From: Lampris incognitus
Taxonomy: Eukaryota > Chordata > Actinopteri > Lampriformes > Lampridae
NCBI RefSeq assembly: GCF_029633865.1
Contig: NC_079213.1
Coordinates: 97,015,403-97,079,402 of the forward strand
Direction: 5' to 3'
Length of the DNA stretch: 64,000 nt
Every line of letters begins with the position of its first letter. Positions within the stretch are counted from its first letter, which is position 1. Positions 44,005-57,551 of the stretch are shown here, in pieces. Under the pieces are notes generated by a model. It was not told the origin of the DNA. It worked only from the letters and a program-made list of their open reading frames with translations, and did no database searches. Both the position numbers and the translations under genes were made by a program.

Positions 44005-47000
44005 CTGTCCAAAAAATAAAATAAAATAGGGGAGGAAAAATTAAAAACGAGAAATGAGCAACAGGACGGACTTTTCAGTAAAACATTGCAGAGCAGCAAC
44101 ACATAATATTTGAAGTGAGGGACACAAAAACCAGGGTTGAATTTAGGTATCCATGCATCCGAGAACAAACACGGAGCAGAGCGTGTAGTCCCAACACGGC
44201 TGCTCGCTTAACTCACCTCTGACTTGTTGTTCCAAGTTGAGGATGACGTTGACGGCTTGGTGCAGGATGAGAAGTTTCGTCTGAGGTTTGTCATTGCTGA
44301 GGTGCAGCTGGCACATCCTGCCAAGCTCCTTAAACGCCTCGTTGATGTCCCGCACTCGCAGACGCTCGCGGGCATTGTTGGCCACCCGCCGCTCCTTCTC
44401 GCGCTCCATCTTCACCTCTGGGGGAACGTCCTCATCGTCCTCGTTGTCATTGCTGCTGTGAGAGCAGGAAAGGGAAATGTTAGAACCAATCGGATGGAGG
44501 AGGAAATTTCAAAATGCAACTCGTTTCCCCGCATCATACTTTTGATTCATGTCCTCCTGTAGCGCCAATCAACTTTTTGCTGCTTCATGCACCTGTAAAA
44601 TGTTACGCCGCTAAATGGGACTGGATGCTGAATGGGTTGCTCAAAAGCAAGTGTGTGGAGTTAAGTGCACGTTTTGATAAAATTAAAATTAAAACAATGT
44701 CATATAAGGAGGGACAATGGCAAAGGTAGAGAGTATTGAGCAATTACCCTTCGCCCCTTACATGAAATTAAGAAAAGAAAAAAGACCAGGTGTGAAATGT
44801 TAACATTGATACTTGTGGTTTTGCACGTTGCCTGTGTGTGCGTTGCTTGTTGTGCCGTTACCAGCGCTGCCGCGTCACACTGTCCATCCACAAACAGTGA
44901 CGGTCAAAGACTAATCATTACGTTCAAAAATGTCATCAACTCAAAAGCGACTCGGCCCATCAAAAAGGCTGGTTTCAAACACCGGCTCCACAAACATGTG
45001 CTTTGAGTGGTGTTTATTGAAAGGCCATAAAGCACATGAAATTGAATCTCTTTTGGAGAGACTTACTCATCATTCTGGTCTGAAAGGCCAGAGAGGATCT
45101 GGAGGGTCAACGCCTCCTTTCTGAAAACAACGTGACATGAAGGAAGGGGGATATTGACATAGTTAAATGAGAATATAGCCTGTGCTACTAGGGGGACACA
45201 CTGTATGAGTTAGATGTTAGATAACAGATATATGAACATTTTGCCTCCCCGTCTAATTTCTCAAAACAGGCATTTGTCACCTTACATCTGAAATTTTCGA
45301 GAGCTGCGCTGCTTCCATTACTTGCCCATACTTGGAAAAATTAAGGGTGATACAAAAAGGACAAAAACTCCCACCTTCATTGGGGGAAAAACATGCACTT
45401 ATGTTCAAGTTTAACCACACTGCTAACATTAAACACATTTAATGTAAAACGTATGAGAGTAGAGGAGGAGGAACAGCCTACCTTGACCGAGTGCGCGCCA
45501 GCTTGGTCTCTTTCTTCTCCTCCTCGGACTTTTCTGCATTGGACGAGTTCTCGTCGTCCTCCTTCTCTTCTCTCTTGATATCCGAGCTGCTGGAGGAGTG
45601 TGTGGAACGGGCAACACCGCCGGGGAGACCTGGAGAGACAAACACGGGTAATCGGGTGCTTCAATTCCAAGTCACTGAGACCTTGCGATTTTCCACTAAC
45701 AAGCATCTCTCTCCCTAATTAGAGAGGACGTCATGTGACCGACCAGGCAAAAAAGCTCAAAAGACAATTAAAAGGTGTCTTTAATAATGATGCTCAATTA
45801 CAAGGCACTTTTTTTTGCATTTTTCCGTTCTCCCCAATTGTACCCGTCCAATGACCCCCGATCCCCATGTTGGTAGGCAACAGAATAGACCGCCACGCTA
45901 TCCAGACGCCCTACAATGCACTTCTAAAACTGCCTCCATAGTAAAACAAACAAAAGGTGAGATGATAATTAAGAATGAAGAGTTAAGAGGAGGGAACAAG
46001 CCCTTGTGTTTTACTGTGAAACAGGAGCGTGAGGTGGCAGACTGTGTGGTTTGACTCACTAGTGAAGCCCTCTGGTTGGCCGGCAGACTGTGTGGGTCCT
46101 GACGCGTGGTGACCATGCAGCAGAGTGCTGCTGGGAGGAAGACCTGTGGGCTCCTCGTGATGATTCCCCCCCTGATGACGAAGACCAACAGACAGCTTGA
46201 AACATACAAGAATGGCCATGAGACCAAGACAATCCAGATAACTGCAGGGTGACCAGGTGTCCCGCTTTACTGCACTTCACCGCATTTTGACCCCGTTTAT
46301 ACCTGGCATTAACATGCGTCTTGGGTGATCCGATCACAAGTGGACAGCTCCAACTACAGGTGTGAATGAACCCAACACATTTTGAGATCTGATCACTTAG
46401 GCCACATTCGGAGGTGGCCTGGGATGCATTTGTCCACATCGCATTTGAAGTGTACACACACATGTGTACCAGGCCACATTGAAGAACCGCCTTGTCAACT
46501 GATTCTCCTCTGCCTTCAGTTGGGTAGGCGGTCACCAAAGTCTCCTCTGGGTTTATTTTATTTTTAATTTTTATACCTTGTCTGTAATTTCTGAAACACA
46601 TCAGACCCACAACTGTCGAAGAGCCCCTGGCCGCTTGCACGTTTGAGTTCAACCTCAGGTTCATTTATGCACCGCAGCACAGAACCCAACCCCCTCAAAC
46701 CCGCTGTAATAATCAAATAATCTGAGCCTGAACCGACATGATTGGGCGAGTCTGACAGGGTTCGGGTTGAGAATTACACATAGCGTTCAGACATTTTCCC
46801 ATACAATGAGTTTTTTGGGGGGGATTTCCCCCCCCTTTTCTCCCCAGTTGCACCTGGCCAATTACCCCACTCTTCCGAGCCATCCCGGTCACTGCTCCAC
46901 CCCATCCGTCGATCCGGGGAGGGCTGCAGACTACCACATGCCTCCTCCAATACATGTGGAGTCGCCAGCCACTACTTTTCACCTGACAGTGAGCAGTTTC

Positions 47001-49655
47001 ACTCGTGGGAGGATCACACTATTCCCCCCAGTCACCCCCCCCCCACAGGTGCCCAGATCGACCAGAGGAGGCGCTAGTGCAGCAACCAGGACACATCCAC
47101 ATCCGGCTTCCCACCCGCGGACACAGCTGATTGTGTCTGTAGGGACGCCCGACCAAGCCGGAGATAACACGGGGATTCGAACCGCCACATAACAAGTTTT
47201 ATGAATAAAAGAAATGCAGTTCGGATATAGGATAATTTATTTTATTTCTTTAAGAACACTTCAAATTTTGCATGACATCATAATATGACGTGAAATATGT
47301 CATACTAATTGAGGGCACATTAAAATGAGGCTCGAGTGACCGCGGATGTCTCATTTTGTTAAACGCCTGTTGCTTCGACTCCTCTCTGTTTTTCTGTAAT
47401 GTTTACGTTATTTACGCGATTGTGACACGTGCCACGGGGAGGGTTCGAGATGAAGGTGGACACGGTTTTAGGGCGATCAACGCGGGCTTTATTTGATGTC
47501 TTTCATTCGTTCACTTACACGGGCCGGTGCGCTGCTCTGCGGCGAGCCACGCTCCCTCTCTCCGCTTGCAGCCGAGGCTAAACCACGCCCCCTACCACAG
47601 CGATGTATGCATTTATTTGCATAAAGAGCGGGGAAGTGAGATCCAATCACAAGTGATCACTTGAGACGCATGTGGAGACGCATTCTAATGCCAGGTGTGA
47701 ACTGACATACTTAAGAGCTGCCCACTTGTGATCGGATCACCCAAGACGGATGTTAACACCGGGTCTAAAACGGCCTCTTTGTCCACTGCCCTCCATATTG
47801 AGAGCCAATGTCCTGCATTTTGAAGCAAAACAACAAAACCACAAGTCCATTTAAACATTATCCAAACTGCTTAACCTTACTCCGGGTCACGGGGATGCTG
47901 GAGCCTATCCCAGCAGTCATTGGGCGGCAGGCGGGGAGACACCCTGGACAGGCCGCCAGGCCATCACAGGGCTGACACACACACACACATTCACACCAAG
48001 GGACAATTTAATACGGCTGATTAAACAATCACATTTGATTATAATGCAATAATGATCTTGCAAAGTTTACTTGGTCATAAATTAACGCAATCTTCAGTAA
48101 AAAAAAATACCAACAAGGTACATAGTTGAAGATCACTCTCATTTACCGTTGGTCATGCCTGTAGCATTTTATACATTGTCATGTGCCAATAGTGGGCAAC
48201 AGTGCAATTGCAGATGGGATATAAATGTGTCTAATTAAGCCTGATAGCATTATATCAAAGTTATAGCTTTTTGTGCTGGTAACCTGTAAAGTGTGGATAT
48301 TATAAATCTGTCCCACAAAATCTTACTGCATTTGGACTGTTTGTATCTGGTCATCCAAGATAACTGCTAGAAAACAGACTGTATCTCCCCGCGCCATTAA
48401 AAAGATGTTTTCATGACAAAAAGTTGTGCAAAGAAGTCACTCATTCATTGACACCAACACATCAAATGACAAATGTACAATGTCTATACTTGGTGACTGA
48501 CCATAGCAGGGTGTCTGTTACTAAGGGCCAGGCCAGCATTGGAAAAGGCTGGGGAAAGGCCTCCCAGGCCTCCGTTGTGTACCGAAGACACAGCACTGAG
48601 CAGGCCATGCATGTCGGAGTGGGCGCCCCCCAAGCCGGGGCCCTGGCCCACTGCATGGCTACGCAATACATGAATGGCCTCCTCCAAACGATCCTCCATT
48701 TTGTTCTGCTATATTGGTAATTTATAAAAGAACCAAAAAAACAAAAAAAAAGAATAAAGCTGGTTAGTAGAATTCATTTCAGAAAACTGAATTGAATTTA
48801 CATGAAACTTTCCATTCTGTACAATATAAACATGTAGAGATAACTCAATTGTAATTGACAAACTGAAAGCAAAACTAATAATGGTGTCTAAATGTACCAG
48901 CGCATGTGGCTGCCCTTCGTAGTTGGGTGTGGTTGGTCTTTGCCACTGAGACTGAGCTCCTGCAAAGAAAAAGATAACCGAGAAAAATCAACAATGGTAT
49001 TCCTAGGTTTGAACAGCAGATGGCGATACAGAGCCAGTTAAATACTGACATGACATCTACAGGGCTATTTTCCCACAACTAATATTTACCCATTTGTTTT
49101 CATTACAAAATATATATATATATGCCCCTCCACTAAGTAAGGAAATAATCTAAAAAACAAACGCTGTAATGTATTAACACACTACAGAAAAAAATACTAT
49201 TGAAATTACACAGTACTACACTGTGTCCTAACAAAGCGACACGAGCGAGCGTCAGCAACAAAATCAGTTTGATTGCTTTATTTTCTACTGGAATGTCCCA
49301 ACTGGCCACGAGCAACGCGCCACATGACCCATATCTGAGATTTATTCACTGTATTAAGAGTACCTGAAATACCCTGGGGAGACCCCGGAGTGGAGGGAGC
49401 TGAGGAGAAGTTGTTGCTGTTGTGGTCCGAGGGGTAGATCTGAAAATTACACAGGTCAGAAACAACAACTCAACCAAACAAACACCCATCTATATACCAG
49501 GGGACAAAGAAAACAATGCATTTCAATGAGATCTTGTAAAGCAGTGGGGCTCAAACCAGTAAAAAGGAGAACTCACTGAGGCCAGAGCTTTTCCGATCTC
49601 ATCTCCTGAACTGCCAGCTGTTGTGCCTCTGTTGGCTGTGGAGGAACAAATTAAA

Positions 49656-49702
<47 letters not shown>

Positions 49703-52187
49703 ACATGGGTCAGAAAACTCATTCTACTGCTTATGATCAAAACGCTCAAGAAATGACCACCCCAACCCTTGCAAATCTTGGCAATCGTTGATGGATGTTA
49801 AAGAGATACTTTTTTTTTGCCATGGTATATGAATAAATAAAAAAAAAAAAAATGAATCAATTCTTTACCCATGATGCCGTCTCCGTTGATGGTGGATGTG
49901 TGGTTGTAGGTAGTGGGGGCTGTGTGGAAGCCGTTGACCTCGCTGCCATGCACAGGATAGTTCTGTGGGGACAGAGGCAGGGGATGACGCTTCTGGAGAG
50001 GGGGATACAAGCAACTGCATTAGGCACGCACCCTTTATTTTCTTTTTTTTAATACAACCCTATGAAAAATGGACTCAGTTCTATGAGGGAAGGTGATGGT
50101 TTAATTAGCAAATATCCATGATGGTCAAATTGTTAACTGACAGTTTTTTTTTTCAGGTATGTGATACGAGTTGTGTTTTTCTGTTGTTCATTGACACAAA
50201 AACGGCTGACATCTTTGACTGACAGATGCTGGCAGATCTTTGGGGGTGGTCTTTAGGGGGCCTTATGGGGCGGTCACATCTACAGAAAACGCGCAAAGAT
50301 TCGCTCCTCCTACCATTCAAAACCATGCAACAGGCCAAGAAATAGCATGATATCCATTCGCAAAGCAATTTCACTGCTTCATCTTTGCACAGAGTTCAGC
50401 TATTGTGAACTTTGACTTACGAATTCTCACTATCAGCCCATAGAAAACTTGTTTTGGATGACCTTGACAAAATCCAAAACGGAGGCTCCCTGTCCCACAA
50501 CAATATGTTTCATCGGAGTACAGAAGCAAAACTAGAAAGAGATGCAGCTTGGCTTTCCATCCGCCACCAGACAGGACTTGATGGCAACATTTTTGAAGGA
50601 CTTGATAATACTGACAGGTCTCAAGTTTCACGATGATACTAGCTAACTAGCACATTATAGCTAACTAACATGGCATTCAATACATGACATCAGAGCGTTT
50701 ATCGCCGCAAAAAGCTAGTGAAGCTACTTTTTTGTGGATGTGACCACCCCTTTTACTGAAGCAAGGCTGATACCCTGGTTCACCTTATACATGGCTTATT
50801 ATTATCAAAAAAACAAAAATAGATTGACCAGACTGAGCAAGTGAGAGTGACAAATAAGTAAGACAAATAAGGGATTAACAATATGCCCCACTCACCATCC
50901 TATCTTGTGGGTTGATGGCAGAGAAGGATCCAGGTTGTCCCATGTGAGGGGAGTTGCCCAGCATGGCAGAATAGCCAGAAGAAGACCAGGGGTCTTCTGA
51001 AGTGGAGACACATTACCAACATGTGAATGCATGCTCATAAAAAGGTAAGCACAAATATAAACGCAGCAAAAACACAGACAGACATACTACATCACTGCCA
51101 AAACGGTGCTTTCGGCACACTTTGGGATATGATAAATAGCCACTGTGAAAAGCTACCTTGCATATAGAAAGAGCTAGGGTAGACAGCTCCAGGCTTGGCA
51201 CCAGAATATCCTCCATTGTCCCTGGCATACTCATCACCGGACGTAGAAGCATACACCTGGACAGACAGACAGACAGACAGAGAGAAGTTAGACTGTGCTT
51301 TATACATAAGCGTCAAACAATATTTTATGCTTCTGAATGAGTGAAAACCGTTCCTACCCAAACATAGCCTTGCGCAAGTGGCATGCAAGAGTAGAGAAAC
51401 ATGTTATGCTGCCTTCACATGGTCGTTGGAAGCTCCCATTTCTTAATCACAAAGTCATAAATACAAAGCTGTCCCATCCAAGTGCTTCTGAGTTAGAAAT
51501 ATGGAGGATGTCAGGAGGATACCAGAAGGTTTTGCTCATGTATCTTAGAAAACTTACTCTGACAGCATTATCAATCTTTTGTAACAAAATACAAAGAGGA
51601 GACGCATCCGGGCGAGTAATGAATGTAAATAGGCCTTTATTGACTGCGAACTTTGGATTACGTGTAGGCAAAGTCATTCGAATGGTGGGAGAAATCTAAA
51701 GTAGCCTGCAAGCTAAAATAAAAAAAGGGGAAAACTAAATCAGCGAAGCGATCTTTTTCTCCGCCCTGCAGAGTTAAAAGGTCAGCAAAGCATCCCAACT
51801 TGGAAACTTGGGTATCATAATGATTTATGGAGCACCCACTTTTAAGTGCGACTTGGAGCGATGTTCACGTGCGACACTGAAGTCAGCAATTTGTATTTCC
51901 AATAGCATGTAAAGGCACGATGAGGTTTCCCCCCCATCCAGAGTCCTATCGAAGGCTGTTGAAGTATAATAGCTCTTAGTGGCCACAAGATGGCAAGAGG
52001 GAGTCTGCCGGCTAGTCAGGCAGGCCAGCTCCTCGCCTGTGGAGGAGAGCACAGCGGCCATGGCATGCTGGGCACAGCGACGGCTCGAATCCCACTGCAC
52101 AGTGAGCGTTTCCTCTCGCTCCCAGGAGTCCAGTGACATCGCACCGACTGCCTGGCCTACAGCCCCTCCCTATAGACACACCGGCAG

Positions 52188-52280
<93 letters not shown>

Positions 52281-52297
52281 CCTGCATTCAGCAAGCC

Positions 52298-52348
<51 letters not shown>

Positions 52349-55300
52349 CCTACGACTAGGACCATCACATTTGATCTGGTATCACTGGCATCAATGGCAT
52401 GTTAGACTCCAGTGTGAAAGCAAAGAAGAGACACCAAAGTCTATTGTAACACTGTAATTAGGCTGATATTTTATATCACTCCCTCTGTGTTGTGTTTAAA
52501 AAAATCCCTTCTAGATATTTTTACCAAAAAAATATATACTGCCATGTGCTCCACAGCCATAAGACGAACAGACTTGAGAAACCCTCAGTTTTCTGACACC
52601 ATCACTCACTCTCCCTCATGTGTACTTAAAAGGGTGAGAGAGGGAGAGAGAGAGCGAAATGGAGAGAGAGAAATGGAGAGATAGAGAGAATGGAGGCTAT
52701 GCTGCAAAGAATGCTAATCCAGAAAAGGGATTTTTTTCTGTAATTTGATTTAACAGGGAGAAGTGGAAAGGGAATGGAGAGATGCACTTCTAATTACAGA
52801 GCCATCTGCCTGTTCCTGGACCACGTCCAACTCCACAGGCAGCTGGGCTGAGGGGAGAGGGAGAGAGAGAGAGAGAGGAGAGAGAGGGGGAGAGAGAGAA
52901 CGACAGCGAGAGGGGGGGGGGGACGACAGAGCGAGAGAGAGACAGAGACAGAGAGGGGGTGGGGGCTGGGATCCAGTCAGCAACACACAGAGAGAAAAAG
53001 AGAGACTGCAGTGGGTAGGGGGGCAAGGGAGGGGGGTGGAGGGGAAAATGGAAGATCCTGATGATTTATGAGATGGTTAGAGAGATAAGGGGTGGTGGTG
53101 GGGGGGACAGAGGAAGGTAATCTAAATGACTTAAACAAAGCTTGATATGGCCAGGGGAGTGTAAAGGAAACAGGGGATTTAAAATGATCACGGTTAATTC
53201 AGGGGAAAACATGACGGAGATGGCTTCATTTAACAATAGGCTTTGGGTTGTTCTTTCACGTCGAACAATGTCGAGCGAATCCTGCTGCTATAGATGGGAG
53301 CAGAGAGCCACACAATGACTGGTGCTGCTGGGTAATTGTATTTGCAGGAAGAAAGGGGATTTCTAGGGTAAAATCCTCTGCTAATAGGGGTTTAATGTAA
53401 TTCAGGTTATGACCGTGTAAAAGGTCCCAAAAACTGGCAAAACATGGTTTGTGACAAGCGGTGGTGGGGAGCGGAGAAAGATTAACATCAAAAAAAAAAA
53501 AAAGACTGAAAACTCTTTAGTTGCCCACCGGCCCAAATAAAACCCCCACTATTATTTAGACCAGGGGTTCTCAATCTTATTACTCAAAAGGTCCGCATCT
53601 GATTTTTAGTCAGGGTCAGAGGTCCGGAAAGACTGGCGATAGCAAAAAGGACATTTAATCAACTCACTTATAAAACTTTTGTTGCAAGTTATTACTTTTA
53701 TAATGTTCTGCGAAGACCCGCCCTACTCGGCCTCTGATTGGCTCTGGCCCTAACGAAAACTCACGCACCGGTAAGCTACTCGTTACCGTCATTTATGGTC
53801 AAGCTAGTTCTCTGCTCTCCGTTTCAACGAGGGCAGGGCTCAGCCCTCACACACACACACACAGACACACACACGCACGAACGCGCGCATGCATGCACGC
53901 GCGCGCAGCGGAGCAGAGAGACACTGAACCAGGTGAAGATAGCGTTATTCGAGCTGACGACAACTACACTCGTGACGTTACTGTAAGTGCAAGAAAAGCT
54001 TCTCGCCACCCCCAAAGCAAATTCTCCGGTGTAACGTTTAATGTGTGAACTCGGCAGCAACAACACACAAAATGGAAAACGTTACACTTCATGATGCATC
54101 GGGTTCATGACGCGAGGTACGGGGGGCTGGGTTCGGACCAACTCGCCAATCGGTCCGAACTTTGAGAAGCCCTTTGCCGAGACGAAAGGTTTAAGGTTCA
54201 CGGGGTTGGAACCGGCCTCTAGTGTACAGGTATTAGTGGATTATGGAAGTCGGGTGATTTAACGAGACGGAAAGGAGCTTTGTTGTGAGGGGCTGCGGGT
54301 TCACAACAAACAAAACAGGGATGACAAGGCCGAAGGGGTGTGTATGTATGCACAGGAGTAGGTAAGTGAGAGAGAGAGAAGGAGAGAGAGAGGGAGAGAG
54401 AGACTGACACAAGGCACAATGACTGAAAAGAAGCTGCCACCCAGGTTTATCATACAAGCAATGTGCTAGCATAGCAATTGCACATGAACACTTAAAAAGA
54501 GGGAGAAAAAAGAAGCGCGAGTACAAGTCGGGGAGGGGTGCTGTGAGGAGAAGAGGGAGGAAAGACCACAGGATCATCATCAGCAGTCATTAATCTGGGC
54601 TCAGACACGGGGCTAAGAGGCCTCGCAAGCACCGCGCTTCACAACTGGGTCACTCACAGGGGGGGAGGCCCACCCAGACCATCATGTGGCGAAGCGTAGG
54701 CGGACGGCTGGGAGAAGGGGGGTTGGGGGGGTGGATATGTGTGGGGTGGGGGTAAGGGGGGGGGTTCACACACACACACTGTCATTTGCGCTAAAACCAC
54801 ATGGCCGTCGTTCACACTGTGGGGGAACGGTCTGTGGTTCAGATCATGTGAGAAAGAAGAGGCCTCGGCCAAACCGTGTTTACTTGCCATCTCTATGAAG
54901 CAGCCACCAAGAGGTGCCGATTAAAAAAAAAAAGCTCGAGATTCTCTTTGCTTTACCAGTCACTACTCTAGGGGAATACAAAAAACAAATTGAGATTTCT
55001 TCATTTCTAAGAGGAATACAGAACGGGATTACTAATGAGTAAACCCTGGCGGGGCATGTGTGCAGTGGAAGCGAGGCTCCGGCTCCAGCGACTCTCAGAC
55101 TCATGTCATTCGAGATGTAATGCAAGACACAGATTTGTGCAACAGAAAATGTTTGTGTAATGGCAGCATTTCTCATGGATGATCCAGAGGCAGGCTCAGT
55201 CAGCAGGGCAGCCCACAAAAAAGACATGGGCAACCACACACCGGAGTCCATCAAACTTGAATCCTCTCCTTGGTTGTTTTACAAGGTGCCGCACCAGTCA

Positions 55301-57510
55301 GGGACACCATAGAGGATCACATTCGCCTCAAGATGACCAACTTCAAGAGAAGCTGCTGGCAAGTTTTAACCACACGAGATATTCAAATGGGCGGATGGCA
55401 TCTGAAACTGAGAGAGGTTTGGTTCCTCGGTGGCGGTTAGCATCACTCCCTTTTATTTTCATTACTTTGATTACCATCATCCTTATTATGTGTATGGGAC
55501 CTTTCAAATAAAAACTCAGTACATGGGATAAGACTGGGTCAGAAAAAAAAACTACATAGCTAAAAGAAGTCTAGGACAGCAGAATCATAATGATAATATC
55601 AAAAAAAACATTGACCAAATGGACTTCAAACACAACCATGCTGTTAAATGTTAACAGCTGATGGAAGGATTAGAAGAAAAAAGCTTTTTAAGTCTTGAAA
55701 ACAGTCAAGAGAGAGGTAGACATTAGTATTGTTCAAGTGTCCAGTTTTGCATTACACATACATATGCATCAGGTGCATACATAATGCATGCACCTGAGGC
55801 ATTAAAACTACAATTTTGAGTATTAAGAAATAAAGTTCTGTGGTCCAAGCTGGGGTTAAACAAGTCATTCATATACATTTAATCAATAAATCATTGAATT
55901 CTCACAATCTGGATGACAAAAAAGGTCTAAAAAAGGGGGGGGACTCAAGTGACCTGTCCTCTTTGGCCTAGCTGCTGCATTCTACACGAGCTGAGGATGA
56001 GTTTTCAATTGAGACAGGAGCACAGAGCTGCAAAATTTGACAAGAAATAAAGGCACAAATAGCCTTTTTGAGTTACAAAAGAACAAAAAGGATTTAATTT
56101 CAGAGATATTTCTTAACTGATCAATGCAAGACTGAACAACTCGCGACTCAAAAATTCAGACCAGAATCAAAGGAGACCCCCAAATTACTGACAGCTGGTT
56201 CAACACTGGATGCCAAGATTTTCATGTATTTTAGAAGTCGAAGTGGTCTGCCAAATATGACAACACCGGATTTATTGTGATTAAGCAGAAGGAAGTTTTT
56301 GAGACACCAAGCGGTTACTGACAGCTAGATAATTATTGAGGATGAAAAGGCTAATTGTAAAAGGAAACGGTGGGAGCAACTGCGACCCAATGCATAATCC
56401 TGGGGAAATTACCTTCACATCATATCAGTGATAAAAAATTAATACAGACCTGGGATCGATGGCTAAATTTTTTCAGTTGTTTGCATCCTCACAAAAGGCG
56501 GTATCAGCTCACTGACAAATTGTGACACTGAGCACATTAAATCAAAGTACTATAAGATAGCTGTGTTGCTCCAGACTCTTTACACCACACACACCAACAC
56601 TTTGTTACCCCTTTTGTGACAGGGGGCTTTGTGGACCACAACGCAATTCAAGTTCGGACAGTGGACAGGGCTGATGGGGTGCCATCCAAATGTTTTCATT
56701 TTTGCATGTCCACAACAAACCGCCGAGGACAACCAAACACAGTGCTGCATACAGACAACCAGAGGGATGTTTATTACAGGATCTCTGAGTCGCCAGGCTG
56801 CCAGCAAACAGTCTGACAGAGCTATGAGCTTCACCCGACTGTCACAAAACTGCTCAAGCAGTGGGGAGAGTTCTGAGAGTGTGAAAAAGAAAGAGGAGCG
56901 AGAGACAGAGAGAGACAGACAGACACACAGAGTGAGAGAAAGACAGAGAGGCAAAGAGAGAGAGCGAGTGAGAGAGACAGAGAGAGGGGCAGAGAATGAA
57001 AGAGAGACAGTGAAAGAGAGAGAGACAGTGAGAGAGACAACGAGAGAGCGAGTGACAGAGAGAGAGAGACAAAGCAAGAGAGAGACAGTGAGAAAGACAG
57101 ACAGACAGAGTGAGCGAGAGAGAGACAGAGAGTGATAGACAAACAGAGAGTGAGAGAAAGACAGTGAGAGCGACAGAGAGACAAACAGGCAGAGAGTGAG
57201 AGACAGACAGACAGAGACAGACAGAGTGAGAGACAGAGACAAACAAGAGAGTGTGAGAGAGAGACAGAGGCAAAGCACACTGGCTGTCGGCTGTGAAGAC
57301 GAGCAGAAATTAGCTCTTACCGAGGACGGCAGGCCAGGGGGTTTCCGGATCTTCTTTGGCTGGGTATCTACACAGTAAGAGACAGAGGTAGGCTTAAAGT
57401 CACACACAAAAGAAACAAGGATTTTGTAGTGATTATTTTAGTGTTTTATCAGTTCAGGTACATCAACTGAGTTTCATCAACTGTCTAATGACTTAAAATA
57501 ATGTGAGGGA

Positions 57511-57551
<41 letters not shown>

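Larger units (their letters stand above)
51257..57320. other. Large tcf3 intron
   Basis: Six kilobases between exons 57321-57367 and 51157-51256. It holds CA runs (52,190-52,277 and 52,300-52,346), GA-rich tracts, a hAT-like element and otherwise unique sequence. The unique stretches at 51,970-52,170 and 53,180-53,440 look non-repetitive and might be conserved, which cannot be judged here. No exon was found. Confidence 0.5.

Noticed and set aside
56580-57407. Minus-strand 275-codon Ser/Leu/Cys-rich frame
   Set aside because: Low-complexity translation of the GA-rich tract; only the short segment at 57,321-57,367 is a tcf3 exon.
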